Shown here piece by piece: positions 53,541-64,000 of a stretch of 64,000 bases of DNA. This DNA is from Pelecanus crispus (taxonomy: Eukaryota; Chordata; Aves; Pelecaniformes; Pelecanidae), in contig NC_134651.1 in the NCBI RefSeq assembly GCF_030463565.1, positions 11,916,734 to 11,980,733 on the forward strand. The letters are read 5' to 3'. Within the stretch, counting starts at the first letter, position 1. Each line of letters opens with the position of its first letter. The notes beneath the pieces were generated by a model, which was given only the letters and a program-made list of their open reading frames with translations, searched no databases and was not told the origin of the DNA. Made by a program: the position numbers and the translations under genes.

Positions 53541-56120
53541 TTTAGGCTCTCAGTCATCACAGCAACTTCAAGCGAGGCTTGTGGGAGAAAGCTTAACTCA
53601 CTGACTGACACGCAAACACCGTGGCCTGGAACATACTGCGGGGTTCCAAACCTCAGGGAAAAGTCACATGCGTTGCAGAAACCTCTCGCTTTTTCCACCC
53701 TTTGTTACTATAAAGTGTTTGTGGTTCTTTCTGAAATGCATGGGTCATAACGGTTCACCCCTCCAAACCCACCCACACACACCACCCTTCACCAAAGCGA
53801 TTGCGGTTCCCCTCAGACACTAAAGAAATGAGTCTTCTCCATCAGCAGCTGTAGTTCCCACGAGTCTTTCCCTGAAAACTTTCCCGGCTCCATCTCGTTC
53901 CTCCAGTGCATTAGAACAGAGGAGAAACCACAGAGGGAAAGGTGACAGATTTTCCCTTCTGTGCAGAGTTATTAAAGAGCTGTTTAGAAGGGTTTGCAGT
54001 TTGGACCAGCGTCCGGCAGGAGGCTATGATGTGACCTGGAAGCTGCTTTCTTTGCAGCTCCAAGAAGGTGTTTGGCAAGGGCTTTCAGGTTTCAAACACG
54101 GCTCATTTTATTTAAGGGGGAAAAATTAATCCTCTTTCAACAAGCAACAGAATGGTTCTGTGGAGAGACTTTTTTCCTGAACATGTCTCCAGTTATTTTA
54201 TACGCCGAACTGCCTAGAAAACAGCATGGGGCTGAGCCCTGCAACAGCCCTGCACATCCGAGCATCCCCTCATTCCTCAGGGGAAGGCTGCTGGCCCCCA
54301 GACCAGTGTCTGACCAGGTCCTGCAGCTACAAGGTGCAGCCCCCGGGCTCTGCAAAAGGGCTGCAGACCCTGACCAGGAGCCAGCAGGCTGGGTAAGAGA
54401 GGCAGGATCCTTCGGAGGAGGTAGCTGCAGTCCTTATGCGCGGAATGCCTTGGCTTTTTTGGGGTCACAGAGATTACTAACAGCAGGGCTGTTACCACTG
54501 CTGGATCATGCAGGACTCTTGAAACGGTCTGGGGAGACCGTCACAAGGGCTAATAGTCAAAGGAGGTTTGCTATGATGAGCCTGACCTTTTTAAACAGGG
54601 AAAGGAGAAGAGAGCAGTGTTGAGCCACTCCCGGAGTTTGATCACAAACTCCTCTCCTCTGGGTTCCCAGGAAATTGCTAACTCAAATTAACAGCTTATT
54701 CAGGAATGAACACAGAATTAAACATCTTTCTCCCATAGGCTGTTAAGAAACCCCATGTGCTGAATCATTAGATGGTGCACTGATTTTTCCTTCCCTAAAG
54801 GGTAGCAAAGTCATATGCTGTGCTGTCACTGACCCAAATAAAACTGCACACCATGAAATCATTGAAAAATTCACCGTCTTGGGTACCGAGTTAAGAGCCC
54901 AGTACCAGGCTGAGGCCAAATCCAGCTCATCTCCCTTGACTTCTATGTCCCCAATTCTGCAAGCCATTCTGAAACACACACTCCAGCGACAGCATGTATC
55001 ACTCGTGTCCATGCTTTGCATGCGTCCATTGTACAAGTACCACGATTTGCACCACTGTCCAGATGGCAACTTCTTATGCTCTCAACCACTACCCCTTCCT
55101 GCAACCTCTGATCTCACTACAGCTTAGCAGATTCCTCAGATCCATTTTGGAGACCAGTGCCTAAGGCAGCACTAACAGGGCTAGCTGGGGATATTTCTTC
55201 TTGCTGAGATCCATAAAGCCAGGCTGCAGCTCCAGCCTTTCCAGATGCTGTGACGGCACATGGCAGCTACCCCACAGGAGCAGGAGGTCAGCAAGAAACA
55301 AGCCACCTCCCCAAGGGAGACAAACGATCGCCTTGCTCTGGCACAGGCAAAGGTCACTTGCCTGTAACCAGAGTCCCCCAGGTAAGCTGCCCTAGTTTGG
55401 GGAACTGAAAGAGGAACTTGGAACTGCCCAAAGCTATTTTTCTGGGCCAGGTTTTCCAAAGCTTTCCTGCTAGAGTATCAGAAAGCACCTCTGAGGCAAA
55501 AGGGACAGCGTTTATCTCAGGCACAGCTCCACCTGGTCCTGTGCTTTGAGGAAAGGGCACTGCACTGCAGAGTTACTAGAGAAGAAACACAGAAGAAAGT
55601 GCGAAATCGGGCAAAACTGTGGCTTTGGCCACTTTCAACAATATTTCTGATAAGGGCAAACTCAGGAATGCCCAAGCCTCTCATTTGCAGCTCTCAGCTA
55701 AGTGGGCTTTGGGCTTGCAGTAACCAAGCATCTCTGGTTACAGCTCACCTGGGCTCTGGGCCCCTGGCATCATCCAGGGCCAGAGCCAGCTCTGTGCAAG
55801 GAGACAAGTCCAGGGGAAGGGAAGGAAGGAAAAGGGCTTGGAAGGAAAACAGCCTTGTTTGGACAGGCTGCTGGGAAAAGCTGTGGGGCAATCAGGTGTG
55901 GGAGGGTGACCTTTCCACTATCTGGGGGGATGGGGTCCCATGGAACCCGCCTACCCAAAAAGGAAAGATCAGAGTTCCCAGAGATAACGGGTTTTCAACT
56001 TTCTGTTATTTTAACCCTTCTTTGTCTGCTCATGGTATTCCAGACAAATAAAACACACCCTTGTTTGGCAGGCTCAGCCATCTCTGCTTACCCGCCAGTG
56101 CCAGCAAGGCCTGTGTAACA

Positions 56121-56587
56121 GGGACATTGAGGTGCTGGAGCATGTCCGAAGAAGGTGGTGAAGGGTCTAGAGCACAAGTCTTATGAGGAGTGGCTGAAGG
56201 AACTGGGGTTGGTTAGCCTGGAGAAAAGGAGACTGAGGGGAGACCTTATTGCTCTTTACAACTATCTGAAAGGAGGTTGCAGCGAGATGGGTGTCAGTCT
56301 CTTCTCCCAAGTAACAAGTGATAGGACAAGAGGAAACAGCCTCAAGCTGTGCCAGGGGAGGTTTAGATTGGATATTAGGAAAAAATTCTTCACTGAAAGA
56401 GTTGTCAAGCATTGGAACAGGCTGCCCAGAGAAGTGGTCAAGTCCCCATCCCTGGAGGTATTTAAGAGATGTGTAGATGTGGTGCTTAGGGACATGGTTT
56501 AGTGGTGGCCTTGGCAGTGCTAGGTTATCAGTTGGACTTGATGATCTTAAAGGTCTTTTCCAACCTAAATGATTATATGATTCTATC
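56121..56587 (+). mobile_element. CR1 LINE, 5'-truncated, with intact 3' end
   Basis: Classic CR1 3' region: 'gaggtgctggagc', 'ggtctagagcacaagtctta', 'gagtggctgaaggaactggg', 'ggaacaggctgcccagagaa', 'gttggacttgatgatcttaa', ending gattatatgattctatc (the 8-bp terminal repeat of CR1). The reading frame 56155-56502 is still open for 115 codons and gives the ORF2 C-terminus ([20 protein letters not shown], then [19 protein letters not shown]). It inserted antisense to DIS3L2. One visible internal deletion (near 56152) relative to the usual CR1 text. Relatively young among the copies here. Confidence 0.92.
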
Positions 56588-59500
56588 TGGGGCAATACTG
56601 TCAGGTACGAGGATGCTGCTGTCACCCTCAGTGACAAGAGGACCCCACTCAGAGAAATGTCAGGGTCAGGCTGTCACATGAAGAGACGTGTAACTAAAGG
56701 TCTGTCCCAGCAACCATAGCTCAAGGCAGCTGTGCTGTCGCTGATGCACAAACCCCAGCTCTTCTGCAGATCTGCTCTGCTGATGCACTGTCATGGCCAG
56801 CCAGGAAGGGGAAGAGGTGACCTGAGATTGTCACCCAGGCCAGGAGTCCTTACAGACCCCAAATGAACAGCCAAGCTCTGGCTGTGCGGCCACTGGCAAT
56901 GCTTTGGCTGCCTTTGCTCATTTGGTGCCATTTGCATGGAGCCCCCAGGCAAAACTCATCACAGGGTGGCAAGAGCGGGTAAGGCAGGTACAGAAGGACT
57001 AGCTGAGTGCTGCCAGGAGGCAAACTGGGATGCAGAGATTGTGAGATTCCTACTAAGCTTGAAAAGGTTGTCCACACCCACTCAATACCATGTAGTTGGG
57101 TCCTCTCTGCTGTTGGAGCGACAGGAGTGCTCCACTGACCACCCTCAGACATGTGCTCACTTCTGCACGGCTGTGCTCAGCTGCAAAGGCACTTACGCTC
57201 CCCGGCACCTCGGTGCTTTGGAAGGTCTGCTCCACAGATTTTTCCTCTCATGCTAAAGCTAATCTATGAGGTGCTTGCTGCCACATATCTCTGAGAACAA
57301 AACTCAGGTGTCCTTTCCCACCTCTCTGCACACCCTACACTGCTGCTTCTCTGGTCCCATCTTCTCCAGCAGCCACCCTTTCCTCTTGCCTTCATTGACT
57401 AAGCACAAAACCTCTGGTTACTTCTGAATTAAAGAAGGTTGTGGGGCAAGGCTGTGGGCAGGAGAGATGTCAGGAGCTGATTGACCACTTTGTCATTCCT
57501 GCTATCTGACTTCTGCTACAGCAATGTCACAAGACATCCAGAACCTCCCAGATACACGAAGCCCTACAAAACAAGCAGGCTTTTGCAATCCTCCCTCTGG
57601 CACAGCTCTAACTCTTAACCAATTTGACAACATTGCTCCAACACCGCCTGCTGCTTTGAAGCTCCTTTTTTTGTGTGTCGGTGCTCTTTGTCAGAAGGCA
57701 AAGGCTTGCCATAAAGCCAGCAAACCAGCTAATACCAAAACAAAGGAAAGGGCACTGCTCTTCAAAATACCAGATTTTATGCCTGCAGGGGCAATGGGGG
57801 ACTGAGGTTTCTTACAGAAATGCAAGTGCAGGGTGACCCCATCACAAGGAAGGCTCATCAGATCAAGGGATCTTCAGCACTAAACATATGAGATCATTTC
57901 ATTTTACAAGACACTGCTGGGCTTCACTAGGAGAGGAGGGGGAGAGGAAATTTCCCAGCGCCGTACTGCGGTGCGATTTGGCTTGCACTGCCCCCTTCAG
58001 TAGCGTAGCCCTGGAGCTCACATGCTAATAAAGATCCCTTTCCACTTCAGTAGCTTTGCACATAAAGAAACGCTCGTCATGGTGCGTGCGTGAACTCAAT
58101 GGGAAAGGGAGCTGGAACGTAGCCATGCTGAGAACAGAGTGCTGCCTACCAGGCGAGCCCCATCAATAATTGAGATGTCAGAGGCACAGGGAGGTGTGTG
58201 AGTAAGAGCTGTCAAAAGGAGTAATTGGGATCTGTGTGGATACAGTGATGGATAGGCTCACTCGCCACCAGACACAATTGCAATACACCCAAACAGAAGA
58301 GGAGCACGGCGCTGAAATTCAAAGGGGCTGGGGCAGGCTGTTTGATGGGCAGGGCGTCATTGCCTCCATGGTACCCAAAGTAACAACCAGGCGTGGGCAT
58401 GTTATCCGGTGATTGGTTGATGGAGCAAGAGAATGTACTCACAACACATGGCTGATCCTTGGTAATGTTTGGTGGCATGTATTGCAGGCTCGAGGTGAAA
58501 CTAATGCCACCTCCTTGAGGAAAGTTATCTCAAGGAAGGTCATCTCCTGTCCACAGTGGTCACTGGGCACAGAGGGCTGTGTGCACATAACACTTGTTCG
58601 TGCGATGGCTCCACTCTTTAGACTGGTAACATCCTCCCGCCCTCTATTCCTACATCCTTAAATCCAGCAATTGGCTGATAGCGAGATGCCTCCTTGCTCC
58701 TCCATCCATCAGACACTGACATGCTTCATCTGCACCAAAGGGTTCCCACACACACTCCCCTGACAGTGGTGAGCAGACACCAAACCAGTGCACAGACACG
58801 GACAGACACAAGACACCAGCAAAAGCAGAAGGGTTCAGGGCAGTTGCCCTTCAGCGCACCAACAGTTGTGTGCTGCCTGCTCCCTGCGGGGACCCAATGC
58901 CCCTGCTCAGGCAGACAGATCTTGGTGGGGGGTGTTGGGGAAGCTGCTTACATCTTGGGGCTTCCTCCACCAAGGCCAGAAAGGGACTTTTCAGAAAGGG
59001 GGAGCGGTGCTTAACGCTGTCATGGACCTCCAGGCTTGCCTGGGCTTTGGTGCAGCCAGCAGGCATCCTCATTTTAAAGAAAGTTTTAGAGCTGCAGCAA
59101 TTAGGGGCCCAGTCATGCGATAAAGCCTGGTAGCTCCAACAAGGAGAGAGCATGAGGAGCAGCCTTCTGGCTGCTGAAATGCTGCCAGTACCTACATTGA
59201 CTTGACTGGGCAAATTCTGCATGCCCCTTGAGTAAATGGTTTGGCTTGGATCCCCCTGTGTTCCCAGCCTTGGCTCCGAGCAGCAAACCTCCGTCATTAG
59301 ATGAAAAGTTTTCTCTACACATGCACTATATCAGAGAGGTATTATCGGTTCAGCCAAGTAACCAGGTCAAAGATTTCAGATGTCCCAATTTTGGGACAAT
59401 GTAAGGGCATGCTTCAGCCAGTCTTGGTTATAACCGTTCAAGGTAATTCCACCAATGTGGTGGGGTACTGAAGCAGAAAGATTTCACCCATGGCAAGGAG

Positions 59501-62148
59501 GAGAGGCAGAACGCAAGCCTGCAAGACAAAAAGCAGGGCACTGGATCTAAAGATTACACCGAGAACAGTCTCCTGAAGGCAGGGGTTGTTTTCTACCCTT
59601 GGCACTCATTCAAATTTAACCCCATCTACAAGGAAGTTCAAAAAGACTGGTATCAGGTCCCTCTCAGAATAAAGGCTCCCCACTCCAGCAAGCTCTAGAA
59701 AGCTTTTTAAGAATAAACTTAGTCATCAAGCAGGTTTTTATGCCCCGCCCAAACTTCGGTTTTGACCTGAAAAAAAAAAAGCCCTGAAGTCCTGACACTC
59801 ACTTTTAAAACCACAAAAAACGAGCCATGCTCCAGTAACGTAATCACAGAGTTTTCTGGCACCTTGTCCCTTAAAAATACATCCATCTGCCTCCACGCAG
59901 GCCATCAAACTCAATCTTGTTCACAATGGATTTCCCAATTCCTGCGTGCTGGAAGGACTGCAGCGGTGCTGGCTGTGCCGGCTGGACGAGCTCTTACAGA
60001 AGTGCAGGCTGCAAACCTCACAGCTGCGTTTTCACTTAAAGAAGCTGCTCTTGAGACCGAAGCACTTCTTCCATGAGCTTTTCTATTTGTGCTGCAGTTC
60101 AAAATTGCTGGAGAAAGACCCTGGGTAGAGGCTGAAGAATATGTGGTAAGGACAGGATGGGGGTAATAAAGGAGAGACCAAAAGTCCTACAGTGGAAAAA
60201 GAGGAAAGACAAGGAAACTTGCTACCAGCTCAACTAGTTACCTCTCACATTGGGCTGGGGTGGTCCTTCCCTTTTGGCTTTGCAGACAGAGAATGGTTGA
60301 CCAATCTCAGCACCTGGTTACGGGACTGCTGTTGCTACTGGTTGGAAGTCCTGAACTGGTCCTAAACTGGTCCTGTCTCACCCACTGCCTCCTCAGTGAG
60401 ACTCCTCCCCATCCCTAAATGCACATTTTCCAGGTGAAGGTTTAAATTCTCTAGGAGGCTCCTGAAGCTGTCCTGCTGCCCTGTCTCCTCAGCACTGCTG
60501 ATCCCCAGGAGACAGAGACAAGCTGTCCCATAAGCCGGCTCCTTGGGGAAAGGGTGCTCTGAGCACCAGCAGCTGCTCTTCTCGCCCCACTGTCACCACT
60601 CCTGAGACATCTCGACCCGCAAACTGAAATGCAGAGCAGGCACAGGAAGCAATCAGCAACGATCGTGCTGGGTGCCCAGCACGCTCCACAGCCAACCAAC
60701 CAGCACGTCCTGGAGCTCCTGGGTGTGAGATGATGGTGCTGTGTTTGACAGAAACTCCTTGCGAGCCTTGTCCCCTTTCACAGGACAGAAGAACAACTGG
60801 GTGCAAATGGGCAGCAGAGCAAAGGGTGACTTATTTCTGGGGGTGAGACCTCCTCTCCATTCCTGTTTTGCTTTCTCATCTCGAGGTCTTCCATGCAGAA
60901 TAGTTCTCTCTTACTCGCTGTAATACAACACATCATCTTGGGTTTTACTCATTCTGCACCACCCATGCAAAACATTTCTCTAATGTCTCTTCCCTCTTGT
61001 GACATTAGCCTGCAAACTACCTCTGTTAACAGGCTACAAGATCCATGCATGTGGCTAAAGGATGATGTCAAACCTGAAACCCAATCCAGCCTAGGAATGG
61101 AGCTGAAACTCATTTGGGGTATTACTCCGTCTTGAATCCCTCTGCCCATTTCTATTTTACAATCCTATAGTTTACTCAAATGTTATGCCTCTTCACTGCT
61201 GCCACCTGCATTATACAACTGCATAAAATATATGCAAAGCCAGTGAATCCTTGACGCATGGGAAGATAGCAGACAGCTTTTCCCCCTTCTTAAACCGACC
61301 TCCTAGGCCAGAGGTTCCCAGCCTGGGAGCCAAGCCACTATAAGCTATTACTAAAATTATCCCACAGGCTGCAGCAGGTCTTTCTCTCCAAATATCTCCC
61401 CTGGGATGCAGCGAGTACCCTGTGGTCTTCCCATCATGGGAGCAAAGTCACCCATGCATGTTCCCCAGCACATATGAGGGCTGCTCTGCTGCTGTCTAGT
61501 GGTCCCCAAAACCTCCAGTACAGGTGGTCGGGCAGTGCAGCAAAACCAGAAAGAAGCATGGCTGGATCCTTTGCAAAGACATGCAGATGCTGTCATCAAA
61601 ATGGCAAGCTGGCATCATACCCTTGGCTTTTATTTCACAGCTGCAAGTCAAAGCTGAAGAGCCTTTCTGGAAAGACAGGGCAGGAGACAACTTTCACCAC
61701 TCAGCAAAAATATAAACGGCAAACGAGTTTATTTTTAAACATTCACGCTTGCCTGCATCGGAGGTTTCGAACACAGTACGCAATCCACAAAGAAATGGAT
61801 CCAGATTTATTTAGAAAGAAGAGCAGAATACTTCCGTTCACTTTATAAACTGGATTAGCTCATTCTCTAGATGCATGATTAGGAAACCACAGGACTAAAA
61901 TACAGATTATACAATTGCAAAAGGTTTACATTGGTGGATTAAAAATACCTTCTTCAGAAGCTAACGAATTGTGACACTGCACTGCATGCTCTAGACCACT
62001 AGGGAACTGTCAATGAAGTTTAAAAGTATTTTCTACACATACATCAATTTTAAAATAAAAGCAAAACATCCCTAGGAAATGCCACATAAAAAACTGTGAC
62101 ACTAACAAGATACATGCCAAATTTCACTGCCTGGCTGTTTTATGTTAC

Positions 62149-62219
62149 TCAGAGCCTGTCTCTCAGCCTCTCTTTAAAGCACTCACGGCTCTTGTGCTTC
62201 TCCCAGCCCTGCCGGTGCT
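62149..62219 (-). other. Candidate terminal exon of unknown gene or DIS3L2 isoform
   Basis: On the minus strand the acceptor ttgtcttttgtcag| precedes a 71-nt open segment. Read with one base carried in, it gives HRQGWEKHKSRECFKERLRD then RL and TGA at 62149-62151. Read in phase 0 it gives another open 18-codon tail. Downstream, A+T-rich sequence holds minus-strand AATAAA at 61806-61811, 61728-61733 and 61629-61634, like a 3' UTR. No upstream partner exon was identified. A chance arrangement is quite possible. Confidence 0.25.
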
Positions 62220-64000
62220 CTGACAAAAGACAATTTCACTGATTTCATCTGGAGCAATAACAGAGCCTTCACAAGCTGGGCTTTACCAACCTCAATAGAG
62301 ACGACAGGTTTTGGGCTGCAGAAAATTCTTGGATTTTGAAGACTGATGATGACTTACAGGCTCTATGGGACCGTGGGGCAACAGTTAGGTCCTGCCCAGT
62401 CCCATGGCCTCTTCTTCACCTGGGAGATATGGAAATTCACTTGGGAAAGCAGGAATTTGGGAGAGGAGGATGATCAAGACTCTAGTAAGAGGCCAGATTG
62501 CAATCAGGAATTTGAAACGTGGAGGCAGGATTGACCCTTCTCAAAGCCATTAGAGTTGCCATCAAATCTCCCTGTCCATGAAGAAGCTGATGGCTGGAGG
62601 GCAGCGCTTAGACACCACATACCTTATCAGAGAGTGAAAATTCTCCAGGAGAGACCAGAGGCCAACAGCCAGAGGCCAGGGGAGCAGCAGAGGGACCTGT
62701 AACTGGTGTGAACGGGAACAGGCAAGATCAGGGTCTGCTGCACAAGAAGAGAGATGGGAAACGCAGCCACTGACACGACACTGCCCAAGCCCATGGGCAC
62801 CAGCAGCCGGTGCAGAGCCTGGAGAAGGGGAGCATGACACCAGCAGCACCCGCCACTGACACCCAGGACTGAGAGACACCCCGGGCCTCATAATCCCCAG
62901 CTCGTCAGAAAGCTCATGGGCTGGCAGAGCAGCAAATACGTCCACCGCTCTGAAAATCCTGGAGCAAACAGAGCAACCAAGTGAGTTAAAGTAACCATGA
63001 AAAAAAGGAAATATTTCTCACTATTAGCAAGGAGAGAAACTTTAAGCATACGGCTGACGTAAAATTTCCCCTAAGCTGACAAGCGTCAGCAGCAGAACAG
63101 ACAGGCGTTTCTGTACAGCCACGGCGCCTGCAGCCTGCCAGTCGGTTGTACCCAGGACCCGAGGGGACCTGGGAGACTGACACCAGCTTCTTCACAGGGT
63201 GGGCAGTGTGAAAGTCCATGTATATGCCATTTTGATCTGATGAAGAAAAGCAAAGCCTGACCAGAAAGGGAACCCTAAGGCGTTTACTGTCCCAAAACGG
63301 TATGTGAGAGCCTGAAAGACTTAAGAAAAGCAATCGATGTGTTCCATGCTTGCTTTAGATGAAAAGTGACACAACCAAGTGGAAAACCCTCTCTAAACTC
63401 ACTGCTCGGTATGTCGTTATTAGAGGGTACTGCAGGTAACAGGTCATTATCCCCAACTGCTGTTATTTCAGACACCTGACAGTCATGCCTGAAAACAGGT
63501 CTCAACTTACTGACCCTAGGTTTAAGCAGCCTGAAATTTAGCTTCACACTCGGCCCTGCTATTTTGTGAGAGTCCACGGTCAGTAGAGAACAGCATTGCA
63601 GAAGTCAGTGGCTTCCAAAGAGACAGCAGATCCAGCCACTGATGAGTGCACAGCTCTGCTAAGGAACGTAACACCATGAGGGAAACATGACACGTGGCTT
63701 GCAGGCAGTTTCTTTAATGGAAAACAGAGCAAGAACACCAGCAACGGTAAACATTCATTTGATGAAAAGCAAGGGGACAAAAAGGCCTTCACAAAGTGCC
63801 AGATGGTTTCTGAGAGCTGCCCCAGCCTCACGCCAGCGATAGATCCCAAAGCAGTGGTTACCTGATGTGCTGTCTTCACATGGCTCGAGCCACAGGGAAA
63901 GGCAAGGTAAGAGCTGTGGGTGCAGATGTGTCTGTGCAAGTGGTAGGAGGAAAAATGGTTCAGTGTCTCTTACTACACCTGACTATAGTAAAACTTTTTT

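Larger units (their letters stand above)
53541..64000 (-). other. DIS3L2: DIS3L2 upstream intron (partial)
   Basis: No sequence here encodes the preceding human DIS3L2 segment (..ALRLDQ), so this is inferred to be intron running off the right edge. It contains a CR1 copy (56121-56587), an A11 run (59770-59780) and the candidate exon at 62149-62219. No promoter or CpG-island-like start was seen. Confidence 0.65.

Noticed and set aside
54072-54623. 183-codon plus-strand open frame
   Set aside because: No recognisable domain, no acceptor/donor context, lies antisense in a DIS3L2 intron; probably chance.
61311-61345. 'agaggttcccagcctgggag' resembling a hAT-type mammalian repeat terminus
   Set aside because: Too short and without terminal inverted repeat partner or 8-base duplication.
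62562-62945. 127-codon minus-strand open frame upstream of the candidate terminal exon
   Set aside because: No known family, no convincing donor to reach 62219, composition like neighbouring sequence; not strong enough to call an exon.

Overview
This is vertebrate nuclear DNA, almost certainly from a bird. The genes are split by GT-AG introns. The gene order ECEL1 / two intestinal-type alkaline phosphatases / DIS3L2 matches human 2q37 and its avian counterpart. The interspersed repeats are avian in character: 5'-truncated CR1 LINEs and a solo LTR of a family common in birds. I see no tRNA, rRNA, CRISPR array or bacterial feature.

Layout. Positions 1-4440 hold the last 12 coding exons of ECEL1 (+), a neuronal M13 metallopeptidase-like protein, with its 3' UTR and poly(A) signal. 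About 0.1 kb further on, tail to tail, is the 3' end of a first alkaline phosphatase gene (4532-7920, -). A second, tandemly duplicated alkaline phosphatase gene lies head-to-tail behind it (8549-11807, -). Both are complete, with 11 coding exons each and predicted proteins of 519 and 529 residues. Each has a signal peptide, all recognisable catalytic and metal ligands, and a hydrophobic C-terminus expected to be replaced by a GPI anchor. From 13291 to beyond the right edge the window is DIS3L2 (-), the 3'-5' exoribonuclease for oligouridylated RNA. Eight exons encode the end of the RNB domain and the C-terminal S1-like region. The most 5' exon in the window (53399-53478) is separated from the next by a 29-kb intron, and 53479-64000 is a further upstream intron.

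The first ~13 kb is compact, visibly G+C-rich and gene-dense with short introns. The DIS3L2 introns are longer, more A+T-rich and carry scattered repeat relics: CR1 pieces at ~16.0, 34.4 and 56.1 kb, an L3/CR1-like relic at ~45.3 kb, a MIR-like SINE at ~44.1 kb and the solo LTR at 43.2 kb.

The observations most worth checking are these. (1) The same intron in both alkaline phosphatase paralogs begins with AT instead of GT at an otherwise consensus donor, directly after the codon of the conserved metal-ligand glutamate. (2) One extra base in a homopolymer breaks the reading frame of a DIS3L2 exon. (3) ECEL1 has a GC-AG intron. (4) A candidate unassigned terminal exon with 3'-UTR-like sequence lies near 62.1 kb on the minus strand.
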